Source of the DNA: Otis tarda
Lineage: Eukaryota; Chordata; Aves; Otidiformes; Otididae
NCBI GenBank assembly: GCA_026413225.1
Contig: CM048552.1
Location: forward strand, 214,544,553 to 214,608,552
DNA: 64,000 nucleotides
Direction: 5' to 3'
The notes beneath the pieces were generated by a model. The model ran no database searches. It saw only the letters and a list, made by a program, of their open reading frames with translations, and was not told the DNA's origin. The position numbers and the translations under genes were made by a program. The first letter of the stretch is position 1. Every line of letters begins with the position of its first letter. Positions 15,201 through 27,600 of this stretch are shown piece by piece.

Positions 15201-17294
15201 CCAGTAGCTCCTTCCAACAGCAGCAGAAGCCAAGCTGGGAGATGCCACCAAGAGCAAGGAAGCCTCACCCAGATGCCAACAACCTGTCACCTGGCTCTTC
15301 TGAAAGATCCTCCAGTCTGACCTCTACACCACCGTGTCCTGCTCACGGTGACCCTCCAGAGTTGGTCCTCACTGCCCTCGCCTCCATCTGGAGATGTGAT
15401 CCAGGCATGACCAAAGCAGAGCAACCAACAGAGAGGTCTGGGCGCTGACTCAACACCACGCATGGGTTGGAAACCCATGCCAAGCAGCACCAGGAGGGAT
15501 TCCCACCCACACATCTCCTAACCTGACCTCTTTAAAAGGCTCTGGATTTGGCCCGCTGTGATGACCTCGCAGCCCAGGAGACGTCAGAGCTGCAAACATC
15601 TCTGCGTGAATGCAACTCTTTTGGCACGCTTGAGGGCAAAATCAAAACTCAACGATGTTTCTTCTCTTAGGAAAAAAAAAAAAAGAAAGAAAAGAAAAAC
15701 ATTGTTTCTGTGCTGGGTTTAGAGACAAAGATTTCCAAATAACTCAAACTGGCCGCAAGCGTCTGCAAATACGAACACTCTCACTGCTGCCCTCGAGACA
15801 ACTTATTGCTCTACTTGGACACCCTGAGGTGGGATGTCACCAGCTGCAGTTGGCTTCACGCCCTTGGGTAAGCCAAAAGCCCCAGAAATTACCCCGATGC
15901 CCACAGCTTCTCCATGCCCATTGTCTCCCAGCCTGGTCCACGTCAACTGTGGATCGCCTTCCTTGCTCTGGCTTCTTCTCAGGTGCCTTCCATGAGGAAG
16001 GCGACGTGTTTATTGCTATTGCTTCCTCGTCCTCCTGCTTCTCCCCGCTCACCAAGCAGAGCAGCTGGACATCATCTCCCTCTCCAGCCTCTGTCTATGG
16101 TTCCAGGATTTGTGCCTGGATGAACGTTTCGCCTGAAAGTCTCCAAGCCCAGCTGTAACCCAAAGAACGAGAGGTCACCTCGGTCACCACAAAAGCATCG
16201 TGGTTTGGTCTCAGCCCGGCCAATGACGCAGGTCCAAGGTGAAGCCCCTCACCCTGCCTTGGAGACCGTTATCCATCGACCAGCTGCCCTCTTTCCCCAC
16301 ACCACCAGACTCTGGAGAAGCTCTTCAGACCAACCCCTGAACCTGGAGAAGCTCTTCAGATCAACCCTTGGGCGTCTCCTTCCTTCACCACAAATGGTAG
16401 CCATGCAAGGAAGGAAGTTCTCCTTCACACAGCTCTGGGACACGGCCAACGGGGAGCATCTAATTTTCCCAAGAGGCGCAAGATGCTACCAGGGCACGCG
16501 TGTGCTCTTCCCATCACACGAGATCCATTTGCCCAGTCGGTAAAGCAGACCAAAGACCCGATGATGCCCAGTTCCTCCTACTTCCTAAGACAACCGTGTT
16601 ACGTCGCTAATCATATTTCTATTCTCTTACTCCTACAAAAGAAGGGATGAGTTCAGAATTTCACTGCAGATAATGCATTTATCATCAATCTATCACGACA
16701 GCTATCTGGAAGACACCAATTTTCTCGCAATATGTTATGGAAGATTAAATAATTTATAATTATTCAACTAAAAATACCCCAACCAAATCGGAAGAAGCCT
16801 GCCTACCAGCGCTGTGCTTTTCACGTCGTACCCTGAACACCAACCACTCTCACTAGCCAAAGGAAACCTAGGCTCTCGTCAACAACAACGACAACAGAAA
16901 AATATAACGAAAAGAACCCAAACGAACAAGAGGTGGTGGGGGGATCTTCGCGTCACTCGGCTGGGCAACGCTGGAAAAGTGGATATTCTGAGCTTTCACG
17001 TGGTAGGACCAAAGAGAGAACTTTACTATTGCTCAGTGTCAGTATGTGTGTTACACAATTTATGGGGGGCGGGGAGGAAGAAGGGGGAGAAGGGAAGGGA
17101 AAAAAAAAAAAAGGAGGCAGAAGATTAGAAAAAGCAGCTTTTACAAAAACCACTAAAGAATGCATAAAGTGACCCTTGCACTTCTTTTTTTTTTGTTTTT
17201 CTTTTGTTCTTGCAAACAGACGAGGTGCTGCAGTACAGCGGCCGCAGCACCGATGTAAGACTTGTGTAGTTGCATACAATGTTTGACTCCGGAT
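12215..17294 (-). other. FAM168A: FAM168A 3' UTR terminal exon (about 5 kb)
   Basis: This non-coding terminal exon is inferred from a strong - strand acceptor (pyrimidine tract CTGCTCTCTTCCAG) with its first exon base at 17294, and a polyadenylation signal at 12231-12240. The stop-codon exon ends in a consensus CAT|GTAAGT donor at 18518, which needs such an acceptor. No CR1 piece occurs in these 5 kb although CR1 is dense immediately upstream, as expected for a constrained exon. Short homopolymers occur at about 15668-15682 and 17101-17113. The open frames inside have no recognisable protein content. Confidence 0.65.
12231..12240 (-). terminator. FAM168A: FAM168A polyadenylation signal
   Basis: Read on the - strand there are two overlapping AATAAA hexamers (AATAAATAAA). 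They are followed by a GT/T-rich segment (GGGTTTGGTGGTTAG and then a T run, down to about 12190), the usual downstream element. Cleavage is inferred near 12205-12220. Further AATAAA hexamers on this strand at 12567-12572, 13103-13108 and 16009-16014 could give shorter 3' ends. Confidence 0.7.
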
Positions 17295-17324
17295 CTGGAA
17301 GAGAGCAGACGCATTGAAAACAAG

Positions 17325-18198
17325 GCGTTAGGAGAAGTGGTGCAGTTGGGATGCCTGAGGGACAGGATGCCATCCAGAGGCACCCTGGACAAGCTCAAGA
17401 ACTGGGCCCGTGCCAACCTCATGGAGTTCAACCAGGCCAAGGGCAAGGTCCTGCACGTGGGTGGGGCAATCCCAGCACAAATCCAGGCTGGGGGGGAATG
17501 GATGGAGAGCAGCCCTGAGGAGAAGGACTTGGGGGTGCTGGTGGGTGAGAAGCTCAACACGAGCCGGCAACGTGCGCTCACAGCCCAGAAACCAACGGCA
17601 CCCTGGGCTGCACCCCCAGCAGCGTGGGCAGCAGGGCGAGGGAGGGGATTCTGCCCGTCTGCTCCGCTCTGGTGAGACCCCCCTGCAGCGCTGCGTCCAG
17701 CTCTGGAGCCCCCAACAGCAGAAGGACGTGGAGCTGCTGGAGAGGGTCCAGAGGAGGCCACGCAGATGCTGAGAGGGCTGGAGCAGCTCTGCTGTGAGGC
17801 CAGGCTGAGAGAGCTGGGGCTGTTCAGCCTGGAGAAGAGGAGGCTCCGGGGAGAGCTGAGAGCGGCCTCCCAGTGCCCAAAGGGGGCTGCAGGAAAGGTG
17901 GGGAGAGACTCTTCAGCAGGGCCTGCTGGGACAGGACGAGGGGTCATGGTTTCAAAATAGAGGGAGGTGGATTCAGACTGGACATCAGGAAACAATTTTT
18001 TACCGTGAGGGTGGTGGAGCAGTGTCCCAGGTTGCCCAGAGAGGCGGTGGATGCCCCATCCCTGGAAACATTCCAGGCCAGGTTGGCCGGGGCTCTGAGC
18101 AACCTGATGTGGTTGGAGATGTCCCTGCTCCTGGCAGGGGGTTGGGCTGGGTGGGCTTTGAAGGTCCCTTCCCACCCAAACCCTTCCATGATTCTATG
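17325..18198 (+). mobile_element. CR1 LINE, 5'-truncated 3' end (~870 bp)
   Basis: This is a decayed end of the CR1 ORF2 (readable WARANLMEFNQAKGKVLH) followed by the 3' UTR and ATTCTATG terminus at 18191-18198. It fills most of the FAM168A 3' UTR intron and starts about 30-40 bp from the inferred acceptor. The elements nearest it in sequence are those at 43105, 61302 and 20112. Confidence 0.93.
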
Positions 18199-18517
18199 AA
18201 GGAACATGATGCATCCAAAACCATAAAGCATGAGAATTTCCACCTTCACAGCGCCTGACTGCACTCAAGGGTGGCTTGATGCCACTGAGGCCACCGGTAA
18301 AGCCTCGCAGGCACCGAGCAGCAAGGTGTAAGGTCAAGGTACGCCGTGTTCTGCTAACACCACAGAGAGCCGTGCAGCGAGGAGCAGGGCTAAACGGCTT
18401 TTCTGGAGTCAAAACATCGCCCGGACAAAGCTTTGTAGGAAGGAGAGACGCGATGGCAGCGCTCGGTGGCTAATTAATGGAGAAGGACAGAGCAGGACCT
18501 GGAAAAGCGGCACTTAC

Positions 18518-18648
18518 ATGAGTTGGCCAGTGGGTTTACCAGTGTGGAGGTACGTAGCTGTAGGTGGGGGTTCCTTGAGCCCTGTACGTTGGCACGGAAA
18601 CTGGATGTGCTCCGATGGCGGTGTGTTGGGGGGTGGTCAACAAGGTTC
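18518..18648 (-). CDS. FAM168A: FAM168A last coding exon
   Basis: The acceptor CCATTGCAG lies on the - strand and the first base is 18648. It encodes [19 protein letters not shown] and [17 protein letters not shown], then TAA at 18538-18536. Eighteen bases after the stop comes the donor CAT|GTAAGT (exon end 18518), implying a 3' UTR intron. The stop is too close to that junction to trigger nonsense-mediated decay under the usual 50-55 nt rule. Confidence 0.93.
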
Positions 18649-21600
18649 CTGCAATGGCATGGAGAGATATTTAGCAAGGAGGAGAGCTCCATCAGCTTCT
18701 TCTTCAGATCTCCCAAATACTATTCTGCCCGTGAGACCTCAGTCGAAGGCGTGTGACTCATGTGGTTCCGTGAATGGAATAAACCCACCTGAAGCTCCAG
18801 CGTATTTTCCGTGCTACTTTCTGCCCTGAACTCATATTTTTCTGATCTCCCTTGTCCCTAAAGGCCAGCAGCAGAATTGGCCACTGACCTGGTGACACCT
18901 TCCACCTGCTGAAGGCCCCAGGCTAAATTGCAACAGCAGATCATAGCAGCGATCTGAAACATCTAAAGATCCAACTGGAAGGGATGAGGGTTGCAAGAGG
19001 AGATGAGATGAAAATTAAGAAGAGCTTTGTCACTCATCTCCCAAGGGCAGTGGAGCTCTTTTGCTTCAGCTAAACCCGCGGAGCCGAGAACCTCGGGATG
19101 CAGCAGAAGGAGCGATGCTCTCCCGGCCATGAAACGGAGGGACTTGCCCACTGCAGCCTCTCTCCTTACCGTCTGCAGCTGATATGCTGAGGGATTTTAG
19201 GCGAGAATTCACACGGTGCCTTCAGCAGATATGGGGAGGTGGTGGATGTCCCATCCCTGGAAACATTCCAGGCCAGGTTGGCCGGGGCTGTGAGCAACCT
19301 GATGTGGTTGGAGATGTCCCTGCTCCTTGCAGGGAGGTTGGGCTGGGTGGGCTTTGAAGGTCCCTTCCCACCCAAACCATTCCGTGGTTCTGTGATACAA
19401 CCCCAAGCTACTCTGTTCTGGGGATGCTCAAAGCAGCTTCTCAGTTTCTGGGATATCTCTCCACAAATGCTACTGACGCAATTTTAAGACATCCCCCGTG
19501 CATTAACAACATCCACTCGCTCCAGTAAATCTCGCGCAGAGTGGTTCCTGTCATGCCCAGGCAACAACATCTCCGCTCGTAACGGGGACGGCGTCCCGGA
19601 GCGGAGCCCTGTTCCACAGCCAAGGCAGGTGGAAAAGGATGAATGATGCATTTCTTGGCATAATTCAACGCACGATCCCAAGAATTGTTAATGAGAGAAA
19701 TACAGGCTTTGGGAAAAAAAAAAACCAGAGGATTTGAGACACATAAACCAAGGTTAATGTTCGTTCCATCAAATAAAAGTGAGATGATGAGTATCCTAAA
19801 AAAGGAGCTCGAGCCGATGCACAGAGGGCTCCTGGGTACCTGAGAGATGAAACCATGGCTCAGAACATGGAAAGATTTTTTTTTTTTTTCTTACCTGCTG
19901 ACATTGCCATGGTGGTGCCAGCGACCATCCCCATGGCCACACCGTTGGTCCTGGGCGCAGCGACCGGGGCCGGGTAGATAGCCGATGGGATGCTGTTGGG
20001 CTGAACCACGGTGGTGTGATGGATAACGTGAGGCTGTGCCGCGTACACTGGCTGGGTATAATACGCTCCCTGTTTGAGAGGGGGACAGAAAACACCGTCG
20101 TCTGTGTCATTCACAGAATCACAGAATCATGGAAGGGTTTGGGTGGGAAGGGACCTTCAAAGCCCACCCAGCCCAACCCCCTGCCAGGAGCAGGGACATC
20201 TCCAACCACATCAGGTTGCTCAGAGCCCCGGCCAACCTGGCCTGGAATGTTTCCAGGGATGGGGCATCCACCGCCTCTCTGGGCAACCTGGGACACTGCT
20301 CCACCACCCTCAGCGTAAAAAATTTCTTCCTAATATCCAATCTAAATCTTCCCTCTTCTATTTTAAAACCATGACCCCTCGTCCTGTCCCAGCAGGCCCT
20401 GCTGAAGAGTCTCTCCCCACCTTTCCTGCAGCCCCCTTTGGGCACTGGGAGCCGCTCTCAGCTCTCCCCGGAGCCTCCTCTTCTCCAGGCTGAACAGCCC
20501 CAGCTCTCTCAGCCTGGCCTCACAGCAGAGCTGCTCCAGCCCTCTCAGCATCTGCGTGGCCTCCTCTGGACCCTCTCCAGCAGCTCCATGTCCTCCTGAT
20601 GTTGGAGGCTCCAGAGCTGGATGCAGTACTCCAGATGGGAGACAGGAGATGCCAAAACCTAGCTTGTATCCAGAGTCTGGAGTGACTCTGCTGTGGTGGT
20701 CCTTCACTTTGAGACTTCAAGCCCTCAGCTCCTCCAGACATGTTGCAGAAGCAGCATTAAGACAAGCAGGTGTCACACGTAACTGCTGATACAACAAGCT
20801 GCCCATGGGACATCATTCGAGTGCTGCCGAGGGGCTGATCCTTCCCAGGAGCACGGTCCTGTGCCTGGAGACCTGGACAAGCAAGGATGAAGCCAATCCC
20901 ATGGATGTGGGGGACAGTTCCCAGGATGGAAGAAGGCAACATGACTGGGACAAACCATGCTGTCTCCCTTTGGTGGGATGAAATGGGGCCTGGACCCAAA
21001 AGACTGGCTCATAGCTTACAAAATGAGCAAGAGATGGAAGAAAAGGAGAAGCCATGGTCCTCAGCTGATCCCAAAGTGCTTGCTTGGGTCTGGGAAGTGT
21101 GTCTTCTTCTCTGGTTTCCCACAGGAGACAGAGGGGCTCTGAAATCCAGGCTGCTGAGACCCACAGGGTTTTGAAACAAGCGGAGAAGGATGGGTTTCAG
21201 GACATGGTTTAGTGGGCATGGTGGTGTTGGGTTGACGGTTGGACTTGATGATCTTAGAGGTCTCTTCCAACCTTACAGATTCTATGATTCTACGGGTGGG
21301 AACAAAAGAAAGGAGCCAACAGAAGAAGCTCCACATCCAAAATAACAAAGGGCTTGAAACGTGAGCGGCGCAAAGGAGAGAACTGCCGTTCCCGGGACAG
21401 GCAGGGACATCACCAGTACCTGAAAACCAGGGAGGGTGAGAAACATTTTAAAAAAGACGAAGGGAGATTTTATCGTGCGTTAGTGAAAGCCATTAGAGAA
21501 CCTCTGAAGGTATGGATGAAGGGGAGAAGGAGATGCAGGTGAACTATTAAATGCCTTCTTTCTTTCAGGAGCTACAAAGGCTGACAGGACAAATTGCAGA

Positions 21601-24600
21601 TGCAGAAAGACATTTCCTCGGGGAACGAGAAGGACTTGCTAGAGGTAAGTTAGGCTCATGAAGAAAAGGTGACTAAGAAACCAGCCGCGGAGAAGGAACA
21701 TGCCAGGCGGTAAACGCTGCAAGTGCAAGACGCTGAAAGATCTACCAAAGCATCTCCTTCGCTTCCAGGCTCTTGAAACTCTCATTTGCCGGTCCCTGGG
21801 AAGCAGAGATGATGAAACGGCACCTGCACGCCCCGCTCCATCTCAGGCTTGCTGGTGGGAGCTGCTAAGCAGATGTGGCCTAGATCAGAGAGGAGCCAGC
21901 GGGCAGCGATGGGTTTGGTCCCCAGAGGCTTATGCAACACTCAGTTAACGAAATGAGAGGTGACGGCAGGAAAAACTGGGAAGAGGAGATGCTTCAGTCT
22001 CAGCAGGGCATGGAGAAACCACTCCATGAGGCTGTAGCTGCTGGAGAAGTTGGTTGTTTGAAAGAGGAGAAGGAAAAGCCAGGGAAGCCGTAAGGCCAGA
22101 TTGCTCTGAGGAGCTCGTGATCTTCAGTGAGAAGGGGCATCAAGGTGACTTTTGCAGGACATCTGCCCTAAATTGCATCCCTGCAGAGGATCTTGGCTTC
22201 AGCACATAGCTGGAGGCGGTGGCAACGCAGGAGCAGAGAAGATGGTACTGGAAACCCATCCAGGTGCTCAGGGAGGAGCTGCTCCATGAGGACACAAATC
22301 TGGGTCGTGCTTGAAGTAGCTTGTGCTACTGAAGGTGACACAGGGGCTTTTCCATGGGAGGTGGCAGGAGGGCAACGCAAGTCGAATGAGATGCCGACGG
22401 CCACCAGCACGTGGACTTTGTGGTGACACAGTCTCATCTGTGTCCCTGGAGAAGAGCAGTGTTGAGAGCTGGGGAGTGTGGGGAGAGGTGCATGCAAGGA
22501 CCATCCTGGAGCCAACGAGCCTCAGCAGTCAGGCATGTGATTTTGAGAGAAGAGACCCAATTCCCAACCTGGCTGAGCCACTGGGATGCCACTGCATGGA
22601 CTGCTGCACACCGACAACCACGCCAGACCATGTCTCATCCAGAGAGACTCCAGCATCCTGGAGACCCACCAAGCCCCACTGTGAGCACCTCCATCCCACC
22701 AGGACATGGATGCTCAGCTCTGACGGCCAAGGATGAAGCCCTGCAGGAACTTCGGGCTGCATCTGGACGCCGTTGAGCGAGGTGGTGAGCTACCGACGAG
22801 GTACCCACCTGGGTGTACAGGTTCTGCTGTGGATAGGCACTTCTGATGGGGTACATAGCGGTTTGGTACGGATTCGGAGACGGCGAGTAGGGAGGAGGTG
22901 CGTTGTTACTCTGGGTCGGCGGAACCTTGTAGGGTGTCCCCGCAGTGTACCCTGGCGAAGACAAGAGTAGTCCAAGTTAGGGTGAGGACTTACAGCCGCA
23001 GAGTCGCTCCACCCAGCGCACGAGCAACCCCAGCCGCTGTTCACGACGCACCGGCTGCTCGCTGGGCGCCACTCAGCACGGAGGCGGACCGAGATGCACC
23101 AGCATCTACTGACATCTCATGAAACCCACCAAGCCGACACCTCAGAATCCAAAATCCAGCCCCTGGCTAATCGATCCCAGCAGCCAGGGCTGCATCCTCC
23201 ACCCAACCCCACAGTGGCTTCTTCAACGCTGCCTACACCAGGCCAAAGAGCCGATGAGTATTCCCAACGGTCAAGGCATGACTTGATGGGACTCAACCAG
23301 CACTTAAGTCACCTAAGACAGCAGTATCCTCACACCTTCTTACCCGTCTCGATACATCTTCTCGATGAGAATAATGTTTTTCCTTCTCTCCTCCCCAGTT
23401 TTTTGTCCTTTCACCTTTTTTTTTGCTTCGGGTGTGATGGCCAAAACCAGAATTTAATCCCTGGAGGATCTGATTTCATGGCACAGTGTTGCTGTCCCCT
23501 CCCCATGTCCCCAGGCAATGACTGGAAAAGCAGCACATTTTTATATTAAGAGGTGAAAATGACGCATATCTCTAAGTATTTTATCAAGGTGGACAGTGTT
23601 GAGCAGTTTCCTCTCCTGCAAATGGAGGCTGTGACCATCAGCTCACCTTGCAGGGGGAAGACGCAACTCCAAGTGACGCTCAAGCACCTTCATACCTGTC
23701 CTGCTCCCCGCAGGCTATTTTTATTGGCCACAAAAGCAGCAAATCTGCTTTATTGCCAGTAAGAAAAGCCATTTATTCTGCTCGGTGAACTGGCAAGGCG
23801 CACGGAGCAGCGGGGGCTTGGGAGGGCAACGGTTGGGCAGCCAGGGAAATGTCCCTTGCAATATCTTCAGCGTTGTCATCCTGGTATGGCAGATTGCAGC
23901 GGTTCTTGTCTTCTCGTAGGATGCAAGGAAAATAAAATGGACTTCAGCATCCCTCAGTCTTCCCCATCGTCCCCCAGCATCCCACCAAGCTGTGTAGCTG
24001 GAGCATCCAAGTCCCAGATCTACACTTTATCGGAGGTCTAAAGAAACCTTGACTTCTCTTGCAGCATTTAGGAGATGCTGAGTATACGGGGAACAACCTA
24101 AAATGAAGGAGCCTTTCCAAAATATGGAAATTTGTCCCCAAAAATAAATCCAACCTAACCTAACAAAAAAATAACCTAACGGATAATGTGATACCAGCTG
24201 ACCCGCTGGCTGTGGGTGTCACTTTGAGGTTTTGCTGCTGTTTTCATTAAGTTCTGAGTTGACTGGGGCTTGTCAAATTGTATTTTCCTTCCATGAAGAC
24301 CCAGCAGTACCAGCTCACGATTCTCTAATCCAAGTCCAATCATATTTGTCTTTTTTTTTCCAAGACTTTCCCTGGAGTGAGGACATCCCCTAAGAATCTC
24401 CGCTCTTCTGCTTCCTTTCAAGGCACCTTCCTACCTGTTGGCTTGCGATGAATATGAGGTTGACCTCCATACCCTCCACCAATTTTGCTCTCCAAAAGAA
24501 AAAGGTGGCTTTCAGCAACTCCGTTAGAACACTACGCCATCCGATTTTCTGTTACCTGCACCGAGGATTGGGGATCCCTGCACCCAAATTCCCAACCTTT

Positions 24601-27600
24601 AGAGACATCTCCAAGAAAGGCTCCATGAGGGTGACCCTGCAACATTAGTACTCAAGTGCTAAATTGGGAGAAAATCCTCAAGAATACTTAAAGTTGTATT
24701 TTAAGGGGTTATGCTTTAAGGGGTTGGTTTTGGTTGGTTTTTTTAGGGTAGTCTAAAAGCTGAACTGCTGTTATGGGACAACCCAGACCGCATGAACGGT
24801 GCCGTGAAAGCATCAAGGTGTTGGTCACAGCTCAATAAATGGATAAAAAAAAATGGAAATGGTAAAAAAAATCTACTCGTACGAGCAAGGAGAAGCAGGT
24901 GGGGTGGGATGGCTGGTGAGAAATTGTTGGTGGCTCTTGCAGGAGGGCTGGGAGAAATCATCACGGGCCCCCAAGACTGTGTAGCATAGAGAAGCCAAGG
25001 CTTAGCCCAGCAGTAAGATGTCTACACACTCAAATCTAACGAACTAATTTACTCAACCAGTGTTCAGGGCAGCAATTAATGCAAGCCAAGATTTCAAGTC
25101 TGCTAATATCCCGCATTACCCGCCCAGCACTGAAACAGCGTGAAGATAACAAGGAGCTTTCGAGGAACTCCCAATCAACATCTCACCGCCTCCTGATTAC
25201 CGCAGATTGGAAAAAATGTGTTAATTAAACAACGGAATAGCTGCGACCCTTCTTCTGACTCACAGCAGCAGGAGAGGAGCTATCTTTAAACGAAAGACGG
25301 CAGCGGCGAGAGGAAACGCGGGTTCGAAATGGCACCGTACGAACAGAAGTGGAGACTCTTCCATCATGAGGTCCTCCAGAAACACGACTACGTCACCCAC
25401 AGACCAACCAAGCTCCTGGTTTTCAATCCTAGGGATTTTTTTTTCTATTCTGAACTCATTTTTTTTTTTTCCAACCAAGACCTTGGAGGCTGCCAGTTCT
25501 CGGCATCACGCTTCATTTCTGATGGGCGCCTGGAGATGCGGACCAGCGCAAGGCTGGGTGGTTTCACTGCCTTGAATGCTAACACTTGCTGTGGTTTCCC
25601 GTTTGCTGAATCACGGACAATTTAGCTACGATATGAAAAAAAGATATTAAAAATAATCGTCCAGGCAGATGTAATCTTTCACATTTATATAGCGGGGAAA
25701 AAAGAGAACAATTTGTGGGTAAAAATGACGCGTAATCGAATTTTAATGACACAAGATGATGGAAGCTCCTCTTGGAAAAGCATGTCTGACAGCTAATTTG
25801 AAAGCCTAATTATGACTAACACCTTATTAGGATTAGGACGTTGGCATGGCCTGTGCCTCTGCCGCTTGGCGGTTCAGCGCCGGGCTGGGATTTTCAAAGC
25901 GATAGCGAGCCTTTAAGCTCCAGCTTCTATTAAAACCGCTGATTAAATCCCTCGTGCCACTCTAGACATCTCAAACCTATTGATCGCGCCACACAGAAGT
26001 GCCGTGAATTGCACAGATAAATGTTTCTGTATTAGCTCGAAGGCTAGCACGGGGCGGGGGGGAAGCTTTGTGCTGAATTTTTTATTGCCAGCTCCTCTTA
26101 TTTCCACATGAAGAGTTCACCACGAGCAGTTACAGTCAACAGCTCAGTGTCCAAGTGGAAACCAGTACCAACTGCTGTCCCTCAAGCTTTGCTGCTGGGA
26201 CCAATACTATTGAATATCTTCATCAGTGACACAGACGGTGGGATGGAGTTCAACCTCAGCAAGTTTGCAGATGATAGCAAGTTGAGTGGTGCGGTGGATA
26301 CGCTGGAGGGAAGGGATGCCATCCAGAGGGACCTGGAGAGGCTGGAGGAGTGGGCTCAAGTGGACTTCATGAAGTTCCACCAGGCAAAGTGCAAGGTCAA
26401 GCACATGGGTCGGGGCAACTCCCGGTATCCATACAGGGTGGGGGATGAAGGAATGGAGAGCAGCCCTGAAGAGAAAGAGTGCTGGAGGATGAGAAGCTCA
26501 ACACGAGCCGGCAACGTGCGCTCACAGCCCAGAAACCAACGGCACCCTGGGCTGCATCCCCACAGCGTGGGCAGCAGGGCGAGGGAGGGGATTCTGCCCC
26601 TCTGCTCCGCTCTGGTGAGATGCCCCTGCAGCGCTGCGTCCAGCTCTGGAGCCCTCTGCACAGGAAAGACATGGACCTGCCGTAGTGGGTCCAAGGGTGG
26701 ACCAAGAAAATGGTCAGAGGGCTGGAGCTCTTCTCCTGCAGAGAAATGCTTGAGCTGAGGTTGTTCAGTCTGGAGAAGAGAAGACTCTGGGGGGACCTTA
26801 TAGTGGCCTTTCAATACATAAAGGGGGCTTCTAATAAAAATAGAGAGAGGCTTATTATCAAGGCCTGCAGTGACAGTGACACAAGAGTTTTAAAATGAAA
26901 GGATAAGTTTAGATTGGACAAAAGGAAGAAATTCTTTACTGTGAGGGTGGTGAGGCACTGGCCCAGGTTGCCCAGAGAGGCGGTGGATGCCCCATCCCTG
27001 GAAGTGTTCAAGGCCAGGTTGGACGGGGCTGTGAGCGACCTGATGTGGTTGGAGATGTCCCTGCCCAGGGCAGGGGAGTTGGAATGAGATGATCTTTAAG
27101 GTCCCTTCCAACCCAAACCATTCTGATTCCACGATTCTGTGATTCTATAAAAAATGGACCTGCATTTTTTCAGTAAATTCAAGCTGTGTCTAAGGAGGCC
27201 GCGCTCAGCGCACTCCCGCTCCTGAGAGCAGAAGGCAAATCCCCAGAGGAAGACACAGGGAAGAACTTGGGGCTCACGCCATGGTGGATTGTGTGCAGGA
27301 GCAGCCGTGAGCAGCTCCGGGAGGTCCTACGTGGTTGCACAGCCCAGTTGAGTCTGACATGTTCCCGGTGTCTGGTTCTGCCCCGTCACCGCCCTCCAGT
27401 CTGGCTCATCCTGTTCCGGCCTTTCCCCTGGCTTTATTATCCGGATGCTTTCCCTTTACTGGGGGGCAGGAGGAACAGTTTTAATAGAATCATAGAATCT
27501 TTAAAACTGGAAAAGACCTCCAAAATCATCCAGTCCAACCATCAACCCAACACCACCATGCCCACTAAACCGTGTCCTGAAGCGCCACGTCACACGTTCT

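Noticed and set aside
15655-16158. 167-residue frame inside the FAM168A 3' UTR
   Set aside because: No conserved motif, plus an A-rich start and antisense orientation to FAM168A. It is likely chance.
20016-20493. Open frames on both strands next to FAM168A exon 19895-20069
   Set aside because: They consist of CR1 3' UTR sequence and do not splice into the gene.
26108-26758. Possible functional reverse transcriptase
   Set aside because: It keeps only the end of the CR1 domain, is 5'-truncated and frameshifted, and lacks the upstream catalytic part, so it is a dead copy.
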